The notes below the pieces were generated by a model. It was not told the DNA's origin. It saw only the letters and a program-made list of their open reading frames with translations, and searched no databases. This document shows positions 1 to 9,302 of a stretch of DNA of 64,000 bases, one piece after another (the first letter of the stretch is position 1; every line of letters begins with the position of its first letter). The position numbers and the translations under genes were made by a program. Origin of the DNA: Moritella sp. F3 (GTDB lineage Bacteria > Pseudomonadota > Gammaproteobacteria > Enterobacterales > Moritellaceae); the NCBI RefSeq assembly GCF_015082335.1, contig NZ_BLRL01000013.1, positions 62,001 through 126,000 on the forward strand, in the 5' to 3' direction.

Positions 1-2
1 AA

Positions 3-125
3 TTGCTGCCCAATTACCGCGAACCAGATGATGCTGTGTGGGCTTTATATCCGCAAAATCGCCATCTGTCGCCGAAAGTACGCATGTTGGTGGATTACTT
101 AGCCAAAGAGTTGGCGATAAATTAA
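3..125 (+). CDS. C-terminal end of a LysR-family transcriptional regulator (partial)
   Basis: The frame starting at base 3 is open to a TAA stop and gives about 40 residues. They contain the typical LysR effector-domain ending: a WALYP segment, then RHLSPKVR, then a V-D-x-L helix. Such endings form the last strand and helix of the LysR substrate-binding domain. The gene begins upstream of the window, so its DNA-binding domain and targets cannot be seen. A rho-independent terminator follows about 60 bases after the stop. Confidence 0.8.
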   Translation: MLPNYREPDDAVWALYPQNRHLSPKVRMLVDYLAKELAIN

Positions 126-183
126 TGATAATAATATCGTTATTTGCATGGTTTATTACAGGTAGATAAGTTGATAGTGAAGT

Positions 184-213
184 AGGGAGTCATCGTGTTT
201 GACTCCCTTTTTA
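184..213 (+). terminator. Rho-independent terminator after the LysR gene
   Basis: GGGAGTCA (185-192) pairs with TGACTCCC (200-207) around a 7-base loop and is followed by TTTTT. It lies between the rightward LysR gene and the leftward yceH stop. The tail serves the rightward strand best. Confidence 0.85.
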
Positions 214-239
214 TGATTTATTTTTATAAGTTATCAGTA

Positions 240-923
240 CTAGTCGATTAAGGCGCTAACGGTTTCTTGTAATTCAGTTAGCTGTGCTTTAAGCGTTGCG
301 ACTTCTTGCTCAAGTTCATCGACTCGAGTTGATAATGCGTTATTTTCATCAGAACGCTGATCCATCGTTTGAACTGTACTATTTTCTTCAGTTCCAGTTC
401 CTGCTGTCGAGCTGACTTCACCACTGAATAAGTGGGCATAGCGACAAGCACTTTGTCCCGGAATTTTAGCTAGTTTAACGATAAATGGACCTTGTTCATG
501 ATTGACCAACTGATCCAGTGTCGTTTCAACTTCTTGTACATCATTAAACTGACATTGACGTGCAGAGCGGGTTCTTAGTTCACCCGATGTTTGTGGACCT
601 CGTAAAAATAATAGCGTCAAAATAGCTAATTGTTGTGGGTTAAAACGAAGTTTACTGAACTCTGTATTACCAAAACGATGACGAATTTTAGCACTGCGCT
701 TACCGCCGTTTTCATCATTAATCACTAAGTGCTTTTTGACTAAATCATCAACAATGTTTTGTACTTCACCTTGGCTAAGCGAAAGTACTGGTTCACGGCT
801 ACTTTTTTGGTTACATGCAGACGTTAACGAGTTTAACGATAACGGGTAATTATCTGGAGTCGTGTGTTCTTTTTCGATTAACGCACCTAAGACGCGGGTT
901 TCATGTAGTGATAGTTCATCCAT
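240..923 (-). CDS. yceH: YceH family protein (DUF480 / UPF0502)
   Basis: This 227-residue protein opens with LSLHETRVLGALIEKE and continues with the TTPDNYPLSLNSL segment, the signature of the DUF480 family. Family structures show two winged-helix domains, but the biochemical role is not established. The last 45 residues or so (after a low-complexity Glu/Ser/Thr linker) are predicted coiled coil with leucine heptads. The start codon overlaps the stop of the upstream cobalamin adenosyltransferase gene by one base (TAATG), so the two are probably translationally coupled. Function beyond family membership is unknown. Confidence 0.9.
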   Translation of the reverse strand: MDELSLHETRVLGALIEKEHTTPDNYPLSLNSLTSACNQKSSREPVLSLSQGEVQNIVDDLVKKHLVINDENGGKRSAKIRHRFGNTEFSKLRFNPQQLAILTLLFLRGPQTSGELRTRSARQCQFNDVQEVETTLDQLVNHEQGPFIVKLAKIPGQSACRYAHLFSGEVSSTAGTGTEENSTVQTMDQRSDENNALSTRVDELEQEVATLKAQLTELQETVSALID

Positions 924-1531
924 TACCAGTCGATCCCTATTTGAGCTTTAATACCTGAGCGAAAAGCGTGTTTCTCTTCTCTTACTTCACTCACTGTGTC
1001 GGCGATTGCGACTAAGTCTTTGTGGGCACTGCGACCTGTGACGATAACCGTCTGATCAACAGGACGGTTACGAATAGCACTCAGTACTTCTTCATGATCT
1101 AAATATTGGTAACTGAGCATGTAAGTCAGTTCATCGAGCAATACCATTTTAAGATCTGGATTAGCGAGCATTGCTTTGGCGTGAAGCCATGCTGCTTCAG
1201 CTGCGGCAATATCGGCAGCTTTGTCTTGGGTATCCCAAGTGAAACCAGTCTTCATTGCATGATAAGGCATGTCGGGACGCACTTGCTGGATAAATTTAAC
1301 TTCACCTGCTTCCCAAGTACCTTTGATAAATTGCACTACACCGGCATTAAAGCCATGGCCAATACAGCGGATCACATTACCAAAACCTGCGCAGGTTTTA
1401 CCTTTACCATTACCTGTCATCACGATCAAAATACCACGTTCTTCAGTGGCTTTATCAACACGCTTAGCGACAGTGCTTTGGATCTTTTGCATCTTTTGTT
1501 GATGTTTGCTTTGGCTATTTTCTTCCGTCAT
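923..1531 (-). CDS. cobO: Cob(I)yrinic acid a,c-diamide adenosyltransferase
   Basis: A 202-residue enzyme of the CobO/BtuR/CobA family. It transfers the 5'-deoxyadenosyl group of ATP to the cobalt of reduced corrinoids, making adenosylcobalamin precursors in the cytoplasm. The P-loop GNGKGKT is visible at residues 40-46, followed by the family segments VQFIKGTW and LLDELTY (Walker B-like). Length fits the family (about 200). An AAGGA ribosome-binding site lies 8 bases before the ATG. No other cobalamin biosynthesis genes are nearby, so salvage of imported corrinoids is the likely role. The gene could equally be named btuR. Confidence 0.93.
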   Translation of the reverse strand: MTEENSQSKHQQKMQKIQSTVAKRVDKATEERGILIVMTGNGKGKTCAGFGNVIRCIGHGFNAGVVQFIKGTWEAGEVKFIQQVRPDMPYHAMKTGFTWDTQDKAADIAAAEAAWLHAKAMLANPDLKMVLLDELTYMLSYQYLDHEEVLSAIRNRPVDQTVIVTGRSAHKDLVAIADTVSEVREEKHAFRSGIKAQIGIDW

Positions 1532-1603
1532 TCCGAATTCCTTTAATGCCTCGTACAGTTAACTTCAGTGTAAGGCTTTTATGGCTAAATGGAAGTAGGG
1601 AAA

Positions 1604-1849
1604 TTAAAAATCACCTTGAATGAGCTTTTGATAAATCTGATCTTTTAAGGCTACGCGGCGACTTTTTAATTCGCTAAAGTGACTGTCTGTGGTTGGAATT
1701 CCGCTGGCTTCAAGGCCATGAATCTGATGATCGAGCTGATGATATTCTTTGGCTAGGGTGGTAAATTCGGGGTTATCGCTTTTTAATTTTGCGATATCGA
1801 TAGCGTGGTCTGGAAACTCGAGGTGTAACGGGTGTTTTTCATTTTGCAT
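1604..1849 (-). CDS. DUF465 (YdcH-like) small protein
   Basis: I place the start at the ATG at 1849, giving 81 residues beginning MQNEKHPL, because DUF465 proteins begin this way. A GGAG/AAGG stretch precedes it, while the frame open further upstream would add 38 unrelated residues. The body, with F-x-x-L-A-x-x-Y-H-x-L-D and ending L-K-D-x-I-Y, is the short helical-hairpin pattern of the YdcH/SlyX-like DUF465 family. It follows the exporter gene by 86 bases on the same strand. Function is unknown. Confidence 0.85.
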   Translation of the reverse strand: MQNEKHPLHLEFPDHAIDIAKLKSDNPEFTTLAKEYHQLDHQIHGLEASGIPTTDSHFSELKSRRVALKDQIYQKLIQGDF

Positions 1850-1935
1850 TATGATGGCCTTATATCTCCAAGTTACTTCAAGATAAAGTGATGAACGGAT
1901 TCTTTCAGTGTAGTCGAACCCGTTCATTGCGGCAT

Positions 1936-3138
1936 CTAATGCTGAGTTTGTTCTTGATGCCAATGGTTAAGACGTGGCGTTAGCATGATAGCCAGTAATA
2001 CCAGAGACAAGCCGCCCATCAATACGATAACCGCATAAGGTGCTGTTAAATCAGTTTGTTGGATTAAGCCTGCAAGTAGTGCTGCACCACTCATTTGGAT
2101 ACAACCTAACATCGCAGCAGCGGTGCCTGCACGCTCGCCAAATGCGGCTAATGCCATGCTGGTTGCTGGACCAAGCAATAAAGCAAAACCAATGCAAAGC
2201 AGCATCATAGGTAACATAAAGGCAAATGCGGCTGCCATGCCTGCCGTTGGTCCCCATTGTTGTACCATTAACTGTAATGCTGCAGATGATAATAACGCGA
2301 GTAGCGCGATAATAACGGTAGGGCGATTACCAAAGCGCTTAATGACGAGTGGCGCTGCAAAACAGGCGGCGATGTTAACGATGGCATTTAATCCAAATAA
2401 ACCACTGAACTCAAGTTCTGCAATGCCTAAGTGGCGGATTAACCAATCGGGTGCATAAGATACATAGGTTAAGATTGAAGCCATACCCACCATGCAAGCA
2501 ATGGCATAAAACATAAAGTGCGAGTCGTGTAATACAGGCTTAAAGCGGTCCCAGTGATACAGTGAACCGGATGTGTCGGTATTGTCTGGACGTGTCTCAG
2601 GTAATTTCTTTATGATGAGTGCAAGGATGATTAAACCGTATATCGCCATGAAGATAAATGTTGAACGCCAGCCAAACTGCAGTGCTAATAGACCACCGAG
2701 TGTCGGTGCTAATGCAGGGATAACACAGATCACGCCGTTTAAATAACTGTAATAATGCGCACTTACTTTAGAATCGAAGCTGTCACGTACAGCACTAAAC
2801 ACCACAATTGAAGTGGCGCAAGCCGCGATGCCTTGTAGTACGCGTGCTATTTGTAGCCAATGAAATTCAGCCGCGCCAGCAGCAAGTAGACTGCTTAGGC
2901 AATAGAGGATGACACCACCAACAGCGACTGGGCGGCGACCAAAGCGATCTGCCAGTGGGCCAATTAATATCTGGCCAACACCCATAGCAAATAAGAATAA
3001 TACTAAGGTTGACTGTACTTCACTTGAGGATACCTGAAATTCAGTAGCCATGGTTGGCATTGACGGCAGGTAGATATCGATAGCGAGGGGGCTTAACACC
3101 ACCATGGCCATCAAAATAGGTAATATATTTCGGCGCAT
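1936..3138 (-). CDS. Bcr/CflA-family multidrug efflux MFS transporter
   Basis: A 400-residue, twelve-helix major facilitator of the Bcr/CflA drug-resistance group (drug:H+ antiporter family 1). The first helix region holds AIDIYLPSMPTM, a hallmark of this subfamily, and GPLADRFGRRPV is the conserved MFS motif A in the loop between helices 2 and 3. I chose the ATG at 3138 (MRRNILPIL); the open frame continues 27 codons upstream but that stretch is not membrane-like. It is divergently transcribed from a LysR gene across 108 bases, the usual arrangement for a LysR-controlled exporter. The exported compound cannot be inferred. Confidence 0.92.
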   Translation of the reverse strand: MRRNILPILMAMVVLSPLAIDIYLPSMPTMATEFQVSSSEVQSTLVLFLFAMGVGQILIGPLADRFGRRPVAVGGVILYCLSSLLAAGAAEFHWLQIARVLQGIAACATSIVVFSAVRDSFDSKVSAHYYSYLNGVICVIPALAPTLGGLLALQFGWRSTFIFMAIYGLIILALIIKKLPETRPDNTDTSGSLYHWDRFKPVLHDSHFMFYAIACMVGMASILTYVSYAPDWLIRHLGIAELEFSGLFGLNAIVNIAACFAAPLVIKRFGNRPTVIIALLALLSSAALQLMVQQWGPTAGMAAAFAFMLPMMLLCIGFALLLGPATSMALAAFGERAGTAAAMLGCIQMSGAALLAGLIQQTDLTAPYAVIVLMGGLSLVLLAIMLTPRLNHWHQEQTQH

Positions 3139-3246
3139 TGTTATTCTCAAATAAAGGCATGGATTAATGCGAGGCAGTTTACGTAAAGCATGGTATGAAT
3201 GGAAGTGGTATAATTTCAATATTGAATTTCCTTTAAGGAATATCTT

Positions 3247-4203
3247 ATGAATTTAGATAACCTCGCCAAAATAGACCTTAATTTATTGGTGATATTACAA
3301 ATACTATTAGAAGAAGAGAGCGTCACCCGTGCGGCGAGTCGCTTGCATTTGAGTCAGTCGGCATTAAGTAAAAGTCTCACCCGTTTGCGTGACACTTTAG
3401 GCGATCCATTATTTCTACGTACCGCCCATGGTTTGAAACCGACCGCCCATGCTTTGCAGTTAAAATTGCAATTACCGACCATATTACAAGGTTTGTATCA
3501 GATCAGTTTACCGCCGAGTTTTGAGCCTGAAAAAAGTTATCGGCAGTTTTCGTTTGCGATGTTAGAAAGTGCCTATGAAACGTTACTGCCTTATTACATA
3601 GGTCCTATTTTATCGCAAGCCCCTAAACTGAATTTAGAGATTTATGGCTGGAATGAAAAATCATTATTGGACTTGCAGCAAGGGCAAATTGATTTTGGTA
3701 TTACGGCAAGGGAGTTACATCCGACCGCTGATTTTCGCTTAAACAATCTACCTGATGGCATTGCACATCAACGTTTACTGACCGATAGTCAAGTCTGTTT
3801 GGTTCGTAGTAACCATCCTATGCTGGAGAGTATTAAAGCTGGAGTGTGGGATGTCGACACTTATTTAAGTATGTCGCATGTGCAAGTGCGCTGTGAAGGT
3901 AATGATTGGTGGTTATTGGATTATCAATTAGCAGAATCTGGCCAACATCGTCATATTTGCGCGACCTTACCGGACTTTTACGGCGCAGCGAGTGTTTGCG
4001 CACACAGCGATTTAGTTTTTACGTTGCCGTCGAGTTTTGTATCGCATGCACAGAAATTATATGATCTAGTACAGTTACCTTTACCAATCGATTTTTCGTC
4101 ATTGGTGTATGTGCTGCTATGGCATGAACGTAACAATGATGAACCGGGTCATAGATGGGTTCGGGACATGATTTGTCAGAGTGTGGAGAAAAAATTGGGG
4201 TGA
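3247..4203 (+). CDS. LysR-family transcriptional regulator
   Basis: A 318-residue regulator. Residues 8-67 form the N-terminal winged helix-turn-helix (LNLLVILQILLEEESVTRAA, then LHLSQSALSKSL), and the rest is the periplasmic-binding-protein-like effector domain. AAGGA precedes the ATG. Divergence from the Bcr/CflA exporter strongly suggests that it controls that gene and itself from the shared intergenic region, but the inducer is unknown. It is followed directly by a bidirectional terminator. Confidence 0.92.
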   Translation: MNLDNLAKIDLNLLVILQILLEEESVTRAASRLHLSQSALSKSLTRLRDTLGDPLFLRTAHGLKPTAHALQLKLQLPTILQGLYQISLPPSFEPEKSYRQFSFAMLESAYETLLPYYIGPILSQAPKLNLEIYGWNEKSLLDLQQGQIDFGITARELHPTADFRLNNLPDGIAHQRLLTDSQVCLVRSNHPMLESIKAGVWDVDTYLSMSHVQVRCEGNDWWLLDYQLAESGQHRHICATLPDFYGAASVCAHSDLVFTLPSSFVSHAQKLYDLVQLPLPIDFSSLVYVLLWHERNNDEPGHRWVRDMICQSVEKKLG

Positions 4204-4216
4204 GAGTTATAGAATG

Positions 4217-4250
4217 AAAAACCCAAGCCGAGTGACTTGGGTTTCTTTTA
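4217..4250. terminator. Bidirectional rho-independent terminator
   Basis: AAACCCAAG (4219-4227) pairs perfectly with CTTGGGTTT (4236-4244) across an 8-base loop. A T-rich tail follows on the plus strand and an A-rich flank precedes it. It sits between the convergent LysR and tsdA genes and can stop both. Confidence 0.9.
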
Positions 4251-4257
4251 TTAAGGA

Positions 4258-5310
4258 TTAATCTACAGCTTTAGCAGGAAAGGCATTTTCGCCAACGATT
4301 TTACCATTCACGGTTTTACCATAATAACCTTGATGATTATGGTACTGCTCTTTATTGGCTTTTAAATCACCGTTAAAGCGTGGATCTTGTGGGCGCTCAT
4401 GGCTATTCATAAATGCGGCCACATCCCATGCTTGTTGATTGCTAAGTTGGATGCTTTTGCCCAGCGGCATGTTTTCATAGATGAAATAAGCGGCGGTATT
4501 AACGCGATGCATACCTGCGCCCCAGTTAAATGAACCTTTCCCCCAAAGTGGCGGGAATGATTGTACGCCGTCTTGCTTTAACCCTTGGCCGTTATCACCA
4601 TGACATGTTGCACAGGTTTGTTGGTAAACTATTTCACCACGAGGGATCGACGGTGCTTGAGCTGGCTTAGCTAACTTAGGATAACCTCGGCCAGCTAACT
4701 TATTGCGTTGTTCTACTGGCAATGCAGCCGCAATCTTTTCAGGTAATACAAATGAATCCGCTTTACCGCCCAGTTGTACTACTGCGTCACTCATTTCAGG
4801 GATAGGCGTACTTTGCATATCGTATTTATCTAACAAGCCACCCATCGCTAGCCAATATGAATAGGCAGTTAAGGCAACGAGTTCTGGTGAATCAACAGCA
4901 GGTGCAACGCCGTTCATTGAATATTTAAAACAACCTTGGATACGCTCTGCGTAAGTATTTACTTTATCGTTCTTTTTACGATAGGCAGGGTAGGCCATGA
5001 ATGCGCCCCATAATGGTGCTGAATTGGCTTTCATACCCGCTTGCATGTGACAGTTGGCACAGTTTTGTTCATTACCGACGTATTGACCACGCATGGTCTG
5101 TGAATTAACGAACAGTGAATAACCTTGTTTTACTTTATTGCCAAACTCAGTATCTGGGATAGTAGTTAAATCACGTGGCACTAAGTATTCACTGCTGGCG
5201 GCTTTTGCGTGAGCTGGTAGTTCGGTCTGGCGATCGGGTAAATTTGTTTCTGCGTTGGTAAACGTTGAGAACAATAGACCTGCGCCGAGGATAAGAGATA
5301 ATGTTTTCAT
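4258..5310 (-). CDS. tsdA: Diheme thiosulfate dehydrogenase / tetrathionate reductase TsdA
   Basis: A 350-residue periplasmic diheme cytochrome c. It has a signal peptide (about 1-20), heme sites CANCH (84-88) and CATCH (233-237), and the TsdA-specific segment R-I-Q-G-C-F-x-Y-S-M-N-G. In that segment C127 corresponds to the cysteine axial ligand of the active-site heme. TsdA joins two thiosulfates to tetrathionate or runs in reverse. The second heme's distal ligand region reads N280-M281-P, with Asn where the Allochromatium enzyme (from memory) has Lys. It follows tsdB by 9 bases with an AAGG ribosome-binding site, and lies next to tetrathionate reductase genes, which supports the assignment. 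Confidence 0.88.
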   Translation of the reverse strand: MKTLSLILGAGLLFSTFTNAETNLPDRQTELPAHAKAASSEYLVPRDLTTIPDTEFGNKVKQGYSLFVNSQTMRGQYVGNEQNCANCHMQAGMKANSAPLWGAFMAYPAYRKKNDKVNTYAERIQGCFKYSMNGVAPAVDSPELVALTAYSYWLAMGGLLDKYDMQSTPIPEMSDAVVQLGGKADSFVLPEKIAAALPVEQRNKLAGRGYPKLAKPAQAPSIPRGEIVYQQTCATCHGDNGQGLKQDGVQSFPPLWGKGSFNWGAGMHRVNTAAYFIYENMPLGKSIQLSNQQAWDVAAFMNSHERPQDPRFNGDLKANKEQYHNHQGYYGKTVNGKIVGENAFPAKAVD

Positions 5311-5319
5311 TAGATGACC

Positions 5320-5937
5320 TTATTTTATCGCCGCAAAGTATTGCGCAAGATGTTGGATTTCAGTGGCTGTTAATTGCTGCGCTATGGTTGCCATTACATT
5401 ATTGTGATCGCCACTGCGCTGCTTGCTTTGCCATGCCGTTAATTGGTTACTGATATAATCAGCATGCTGGCTGGCTAGACGAGGGAAATGGGCAACGCCT
5501 AAACCACTCGGGCCATGACATGTTGCGCAGGCCGGAATGTTACGAGTCCAATCACCTTGGTAAACCAGTTTTCTCGCGGGGTCGGTAATAATCACATGAT
5601 CACCACGCTTTTCAACATCACTGATAACAGGTGCAGGTAAAGAAGCAAAGAATGCTGCCACTTGCTGTACAGACTCTTGTGTAGGTAAGGTCATTACCAT
5701 TGACGTCATGGATGGGTTTTTACGATTGCCATTTTTGAAGTGATTAATCTGTTCGACTAAATAATCTTTATCCATACCTGCTAACATCGGCGCTAGATTC
5801 GGCATACCTAAACCTGCTGTACCATGACAGCTTTCACATACCATTGCCGCGGGTGGCGTTGCTGCAAATGCTGGCGCTTGCACTAACAGCAACGCGCTCA
5901 GTCCAATGATGCTGCGGAATATATTCTTTATGGGCAT
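5320..5937 (-). CDS. tsdB: TsdB-like diheme cytochrome c (redox partner of TsdA)
   Basis: A 205-residue secreted diheme cytochrome of the c4 type: signal peptide with AFA-A cleavage near residue 25, then two similar halves carrying CESCHG (34-38) and CATCHG (137-141), each followed by G-x-G. In tsdBA organisms this protein passes electrons between TsdA and the respiratory chain. It is the first gene of the tsdBA pair. GGAG lies 8 bases before the ATG. Its 265-base upstream region holds the ttrA terminator and a palindrome shared with the ttr promoter region. A general cytochrome c4 is the alternative reading; position beside tsdA favours TsdB. Confidence 0.82.
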   Translation of the reverse strand: MPIKNIFRSIIGLSALLLVQAPAFAATPPAAMVCESCHGTAGLGMPNLAPMLAGMDKDYLVEQINHFKNGNRKNPSMTSMVMTLPTQESVQQVAAFFASLPAPVISDVEKRGDHVIITDPARKLVYQGDWTRNIPACATCHGPSGLGVAHFPRLASQHADYISNQLTAWQSKQRSGDHNNVMATIAQQLTATEIQHLAQYFAAIK

Positions 5938-6064
5938 GGTATGTCTCCAGGTAGTCGGTGATGGCAGGGTCGGTCTAATTATAGTAATGCTTTGGCCGTA
6001 AGTAGGATTCTTATAGGCAAGGTCATATTACGGGCATAGTCTGGCTGTTTGAGAAAGAGAAAGA

Positions 6065-6085
6065 TATTGTGGTTATCCACATAAA
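6065..6085. promoter_or_regulatory. Candidate TtrR operator upstream of tsdBA
   Basis: A GTGG-N4-CCAC palindrome (6069-6080) inside TATTGTGGTTATCCACATA. The same 21-base site, with two differences, occurs at 11261-11281 in the ttrB-ttrS intergenic region. It lies about 127 bases upstream of the tsdB start and just past the ttrA terminator. Shared placement suggests binding by the local response regulator TtrR; that assignment is inference. Confidence 0.6.
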
Positions 6086-6133
6086 TTTAGGGGTATATAG
6101 GAGCGGATCTCGATGTGGATTAGCGTTGTGATT

Positions 6134-6169
6134 AAAAAAGCCCACTGGTGCAGTTGTACCTGTGGGCTT
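6134..6169 (-). terminator. Rho-independent terminator after ttrA
   Basis: On the minus strand AAGCCCAC (6169-6162) pairs with GTGGGCTT (6145-6138) and runs into TTTTTT. It lies about 35 bases beyond the ttrA stop and separates ttrBCA from the tsdBA unit. Confidence 0.88.
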
Positions 6170-6202
6170 GTTAGCTAATTAACTAATGAATTAGCTCATT
6201 AA

Positions 6203-9200
6203 CTAGCCTAAACTAATTTTAGCGGGTAGTGCTTGTCTTGCTGCTGCACCAACGACCCAGTCAAGTAATACCCCTTTACCTTCTCGGGTGGGGTCGGCTA
6301 AACCAATATCGTTAATATTAACCCCATCATTGGATTTCATTTTCACTGGCTGTTGTGTATCGCCAATCCAATGGGCACGCTCACCGAGCTCTTTATGACC
6401 AAAGCCATGCTCAAAGCCGAGTGTGCCTTGTTTAACACCATCAACGATTAACGCCATTGCTTTCGTGGCACTGGTTGGTGTGGTGATCGTAAACATCGCC
6501 CCACTTGTTAAGCCAATTTTAGCCGCATCTGTTGGGTGGATATAAACCGGGTTGACACCTTTAATCGAATTTAACCGTGGTGACAGATTCGACACTGCAC
6601 TGTGAATATTCGACTTAAAATTGGTCAAGGTAAATGGCCACTCGGTTGCTGGATACTTTTCTGTTAACGGCGTGCCATCTGCTAATTTTTGTGGATACCA
6701 AGTAGGACAACCAGAATAATATTCACCCGTCATGGTATTACGTGAGGTTCCGAGCTTTTCATTCCAGATCGCTAATGGTTTCTGCCATTGATGTTTCATT
6801 TCTTCGCCTTTGTAGGCCTCGGTGGCATTTTCAAAACGACCACCGCGGGCAAAGATAAACGCGACTTTACCCAGTTCTTCCGGTGTTAACACGCGTTGCA
6901 TGGCAGGCAATAGACGCTCAAGCCCTGACAAAACCATATCTTCACTACTGGCTTTGGGGACACCATTGGCGACATAGGCTAAATTGGCTGCAGAGCGTAA
7001 GTAAAAATCTTCAGCGTTGTGGATCCCATGCCAGTTACCCTGCCTATCACTAATGGCATTATCACCAAAGCCACCGAGTTGCATTTTCTTGGCAATATCA
7101 ATTAAGAAGTTTTCTAGATTGATACTACGACCGTCAGCGGTTTTTTCTGTTAAGGCATTCACAATCGGCCAGCGCGCTGTCACTGTTTTAGTCGGTACGC
7201 CATGCCAAGGTGTCACCATGCCCCAACTTTCATAAGTCACAGTGTCAGGGACGATGTAATCGGATAATGCTGTTGTTTCATTAATGAAAGCATCAACTGA
7301 CACGATCAGTGGTAGCTGTTTTGGATCTTTTAATTTATCACCCAATAAGTTAGCTAATCCAGGAACGCCATACATCGGGTTCGCCATGTGGTTGATCCAG
7401 GCTTTGGCACGATACGGATAACCATCCACTGCAGCAGAGAGATGTTCTGTTAATAAAGGCGCAGAGATCGGGTACCAAGGTGATCGTGTTGGATATGGCG
7501 ATTCGCCTGCAGCGACACGACGTTTATATTCACTGGTTTTTTGGTACGGGAATTTACTACGAGATAAAAATATCCCTTTTGGTTTTACTTTGTTTTTAAA
7601 CTTGGTGAAATCGTAACGTGGCCCTTTTCCTGATGTTGGGTAACCGCCAGACTTAGCCATGACACCACCTTTCAGATTGATATTACCAATCAGCGCGTTA
7701 AGCATAAGGATAGTGTAAGCATTGTAGAAACCATTACTGTGCATGTTACCACCATGGCTATCAACAACGGCTTTAGTTCCATGACTGGTAAAGCGTTTCG
7801 CTAGCGCGGTGATCGTGGCGACTGGAATATCGCATTGCGCACTGTAGAATTCAAGATCGTGGGCAAATGCCGATTCTTTTAAATGCTGTAGTGATGATTT
7901 AACCTGTACATCACCTTGCTTAGTCGTGACGATTTGATCTATGAATAATCGCGCTGGATGATCTTGTGTGTGCATTGAAAGATCACCGCTTTGTGCATCG
8001 ACGATCACATATGGATCGGATTCTGATAGTGCAGTGCCCGTAAACCCAAGATCTACTTCTGAAGCACGTAGGAAAAAGCCGTAGCGCGGATGATCTTTAT
8101 CGCTGATCACCAAATGGGTCGCGTTACACCAATGTGCAGTACCCGCGGTTTTCATCGCATTGGGACCCGGTTGGGTTAGGAAGGCTGTATTAAATTTATC
8201 ATTAGCTAATATCCATTGGATCATGCCGAGTACTAATGCTGAGTCAGTGCCGGGTTTGATTGGTAGCCAATTGTTATTGTCACCCGCAGCTAAGCTTGAT
8301 GATGCCGGCAGCGCTGGAGATACCACGGTATAACTAAAATTACCTTTGGTGCGCGCTGTGGCGAGTTGACGTGCTTGGCGTTTAAATGGATTACCCGCTT
8401 GAGCTGGCGACATGCCTATGTATAACGCAAATTCAGAGTTCTCTAGGTCTGGTTTCACGTGAGCGAATTTCTTTAGATCATTCATTAATGCGCCAGAGCC
8501 GGCACGGAAACCATAACCACAATATGATCCATGATGGCCAAAGTTACGCGTGCCATAACTGTTGAAGGCGAAACGTTTAAACAGATCGTCACGGCCTTCA
8601 TTACCGGCATTGGTCATTAATAACTGGTTGGCTTTAGGGCCGTATTCTGGGTTAAGCGGATCGAGCGGCGTTTTCACATCACGGATCACACGCAAGCCGT
8701 CAACATGACCTTCACCAAACAGGTCGCCACCTTCAACCACTTCTTCTAACAGTTGCTCGTAGCTGATTGGGATCCACTTGCCTTCACCACGGTTACCAAC
8801 ACGTTTTAGTGGCTGGGTGATCCGATACGGACTTTTACGGATTTCCATCATGCCATTACCACGGGCGCAGGCCGTTGATCGACCTGCTAATCCTGCTTCA
8901 CCAGCCATGGCGATATAGGCATCTTTGACAGGGGTATTAAAGGGGATCTGGTGCTCATTTGATAATGGATGATACGGGTTACCAGAAATACGTAATATCT
9001 CGTCGCTGGCGTTATCTACACGTACACGCAAACCGCACAGGGTCCAACAGCCGAAACACATTGACGGTGCTACTCGTTGCGCTGGATTATTGATCAGCTT
9101 ACCGTTTTCAGTCACCTTATATTCTGGTGTTAATGAGTTGCCATGATGCGGGTGTTTGGTTTTTTTACCTGCAGTACCATCGATAATGCCATGTACCGCA

Positions 9201-9292
9201 TGTGATGTGGTTGTTGCATAACCCGCTGCAAAAGCGCCAGCACCACCCACAGCAAGACCTGATTTAAGAAATTGACGACGTTTGTTATCCAT
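6203..9292 (-). CDS. ttrA: Tetrathionate reductase catalytic subunit A (molybdopterin enzyme)
   Basis: A 1029-residue molybdopterin oxidoreductase, close to the Salmonella TtrA length. It opens with a twin-arginine signal (KRRQFLK, then a Gly/Ala-rich hydrophobic run). A [4Fe-4S] site follows with cysteines 79, 82, 86 and 142, and C258 in GSYCGY is the likely molybdenum ligand. A C-terminal dinucleotide-binding domain completes it. It reduces tetrathionate to two thiosulfates in the periplasm, anchored through TtrB and TtrC. It is the last gene of ttrBCA, 10 bases after ttrC, with AGGG before the ATG, and is followed by its own terminator. Related arsenate-type enzymes are the alternative, but the ttrBC and ttrSR neighbours argue for tetrathionate. 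Confidence 0.95.
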   Translation of the reverse strand: MDNKRRQFLKSGLAVGGAGAFAAGYATTTSHAVHGIIDGTAGKKTKHPHHGNSLTPEYKVTENGKLINNPAQRVAPSMCFGCWTLCGLRVRVDNASDEILRISGNPYHPLSNEHQIPFNTPVKDAYIAMAGEAGLAGRSTACARGNGMMEIRKSPYRITQPLKRVGNRGEGKWIPISYEQLLEEVVEGGDLFGEGHVDGLRVIRDVKTPLDPLNPEYGPKANQLLMTNAGNEGRDDLFKRFAFNSYGTRNFGHHGSYCGYGFRAGSGALMNDLKKFAHVKPDLENSEFALYIGMSPAQAGNPFKRQARQLATARTKGNFSYTVVSPALPASSSLAAGDNNNWLPIKPGTDSALVLGMIQWILANDKFNTAFLTQPGPNAMKTAGTAHWCNATHLVISDKDHPRYGFFLRASEVDLGFTGTALSESDPYVIVDAQSGDLSMHTQDHPARLFIDQIVTTKQGDVQVKSSLQHLKESAFAHDLEFYSAQCDIPVATITALAKRFTSHGTKAVVDSHGGNMHSNGFYNAYTILMLNALIGNINLKGGVMAKSGGYPTSGKGPRYDFTKFKNKVKPKGIFLSRSKFPYQKTSEYKRRVAAGESPYPTRSPWYPISAPLLTEHLSAAVDGYPYRAKAWINHMANPMYGVPGLANLLGDKLKDPKQLPLIVSVDAFINETTALSDYIVPDTVTYESWGMVTPWHGVPTKTVTARWPIVNALTEKTADGRSINLENFLIDIAKKMQLGGFGDNAISDRQGNWHGIHNAEDFYLRSAANLAYVANGVPKASSEDMVLSGLERLLPAMQRVLTPEELGKVAFIFARGGRFENATEAYKGEEMKHQWQKPLAIWNEKLGTSRNTMTGEYYSGCPTWYPQKLADGTPLTEKYPATEWPFTLTNFKSNIHSAVSNLSPRLNSIKGVNPVYIHPTDAAKIGLTSGAMFTITTPTSATKAMALIVDGVKQGTLGFEHGFGHKELGERAHWIGDTQQPVKMKSNDGVNINDIGLADPTREGKGVLLDWVVGAAARQALPAKISLG

Positions 9293-9302
9293 AGTTAAGC
9301 CC

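Noticed and set aside
1106..1546. Plus-strand ORFs of 146 and 77 aa
   Set aside because: They lie opposite the strongly supported cobalamin adenosyltransferase gene and resemble no protein.
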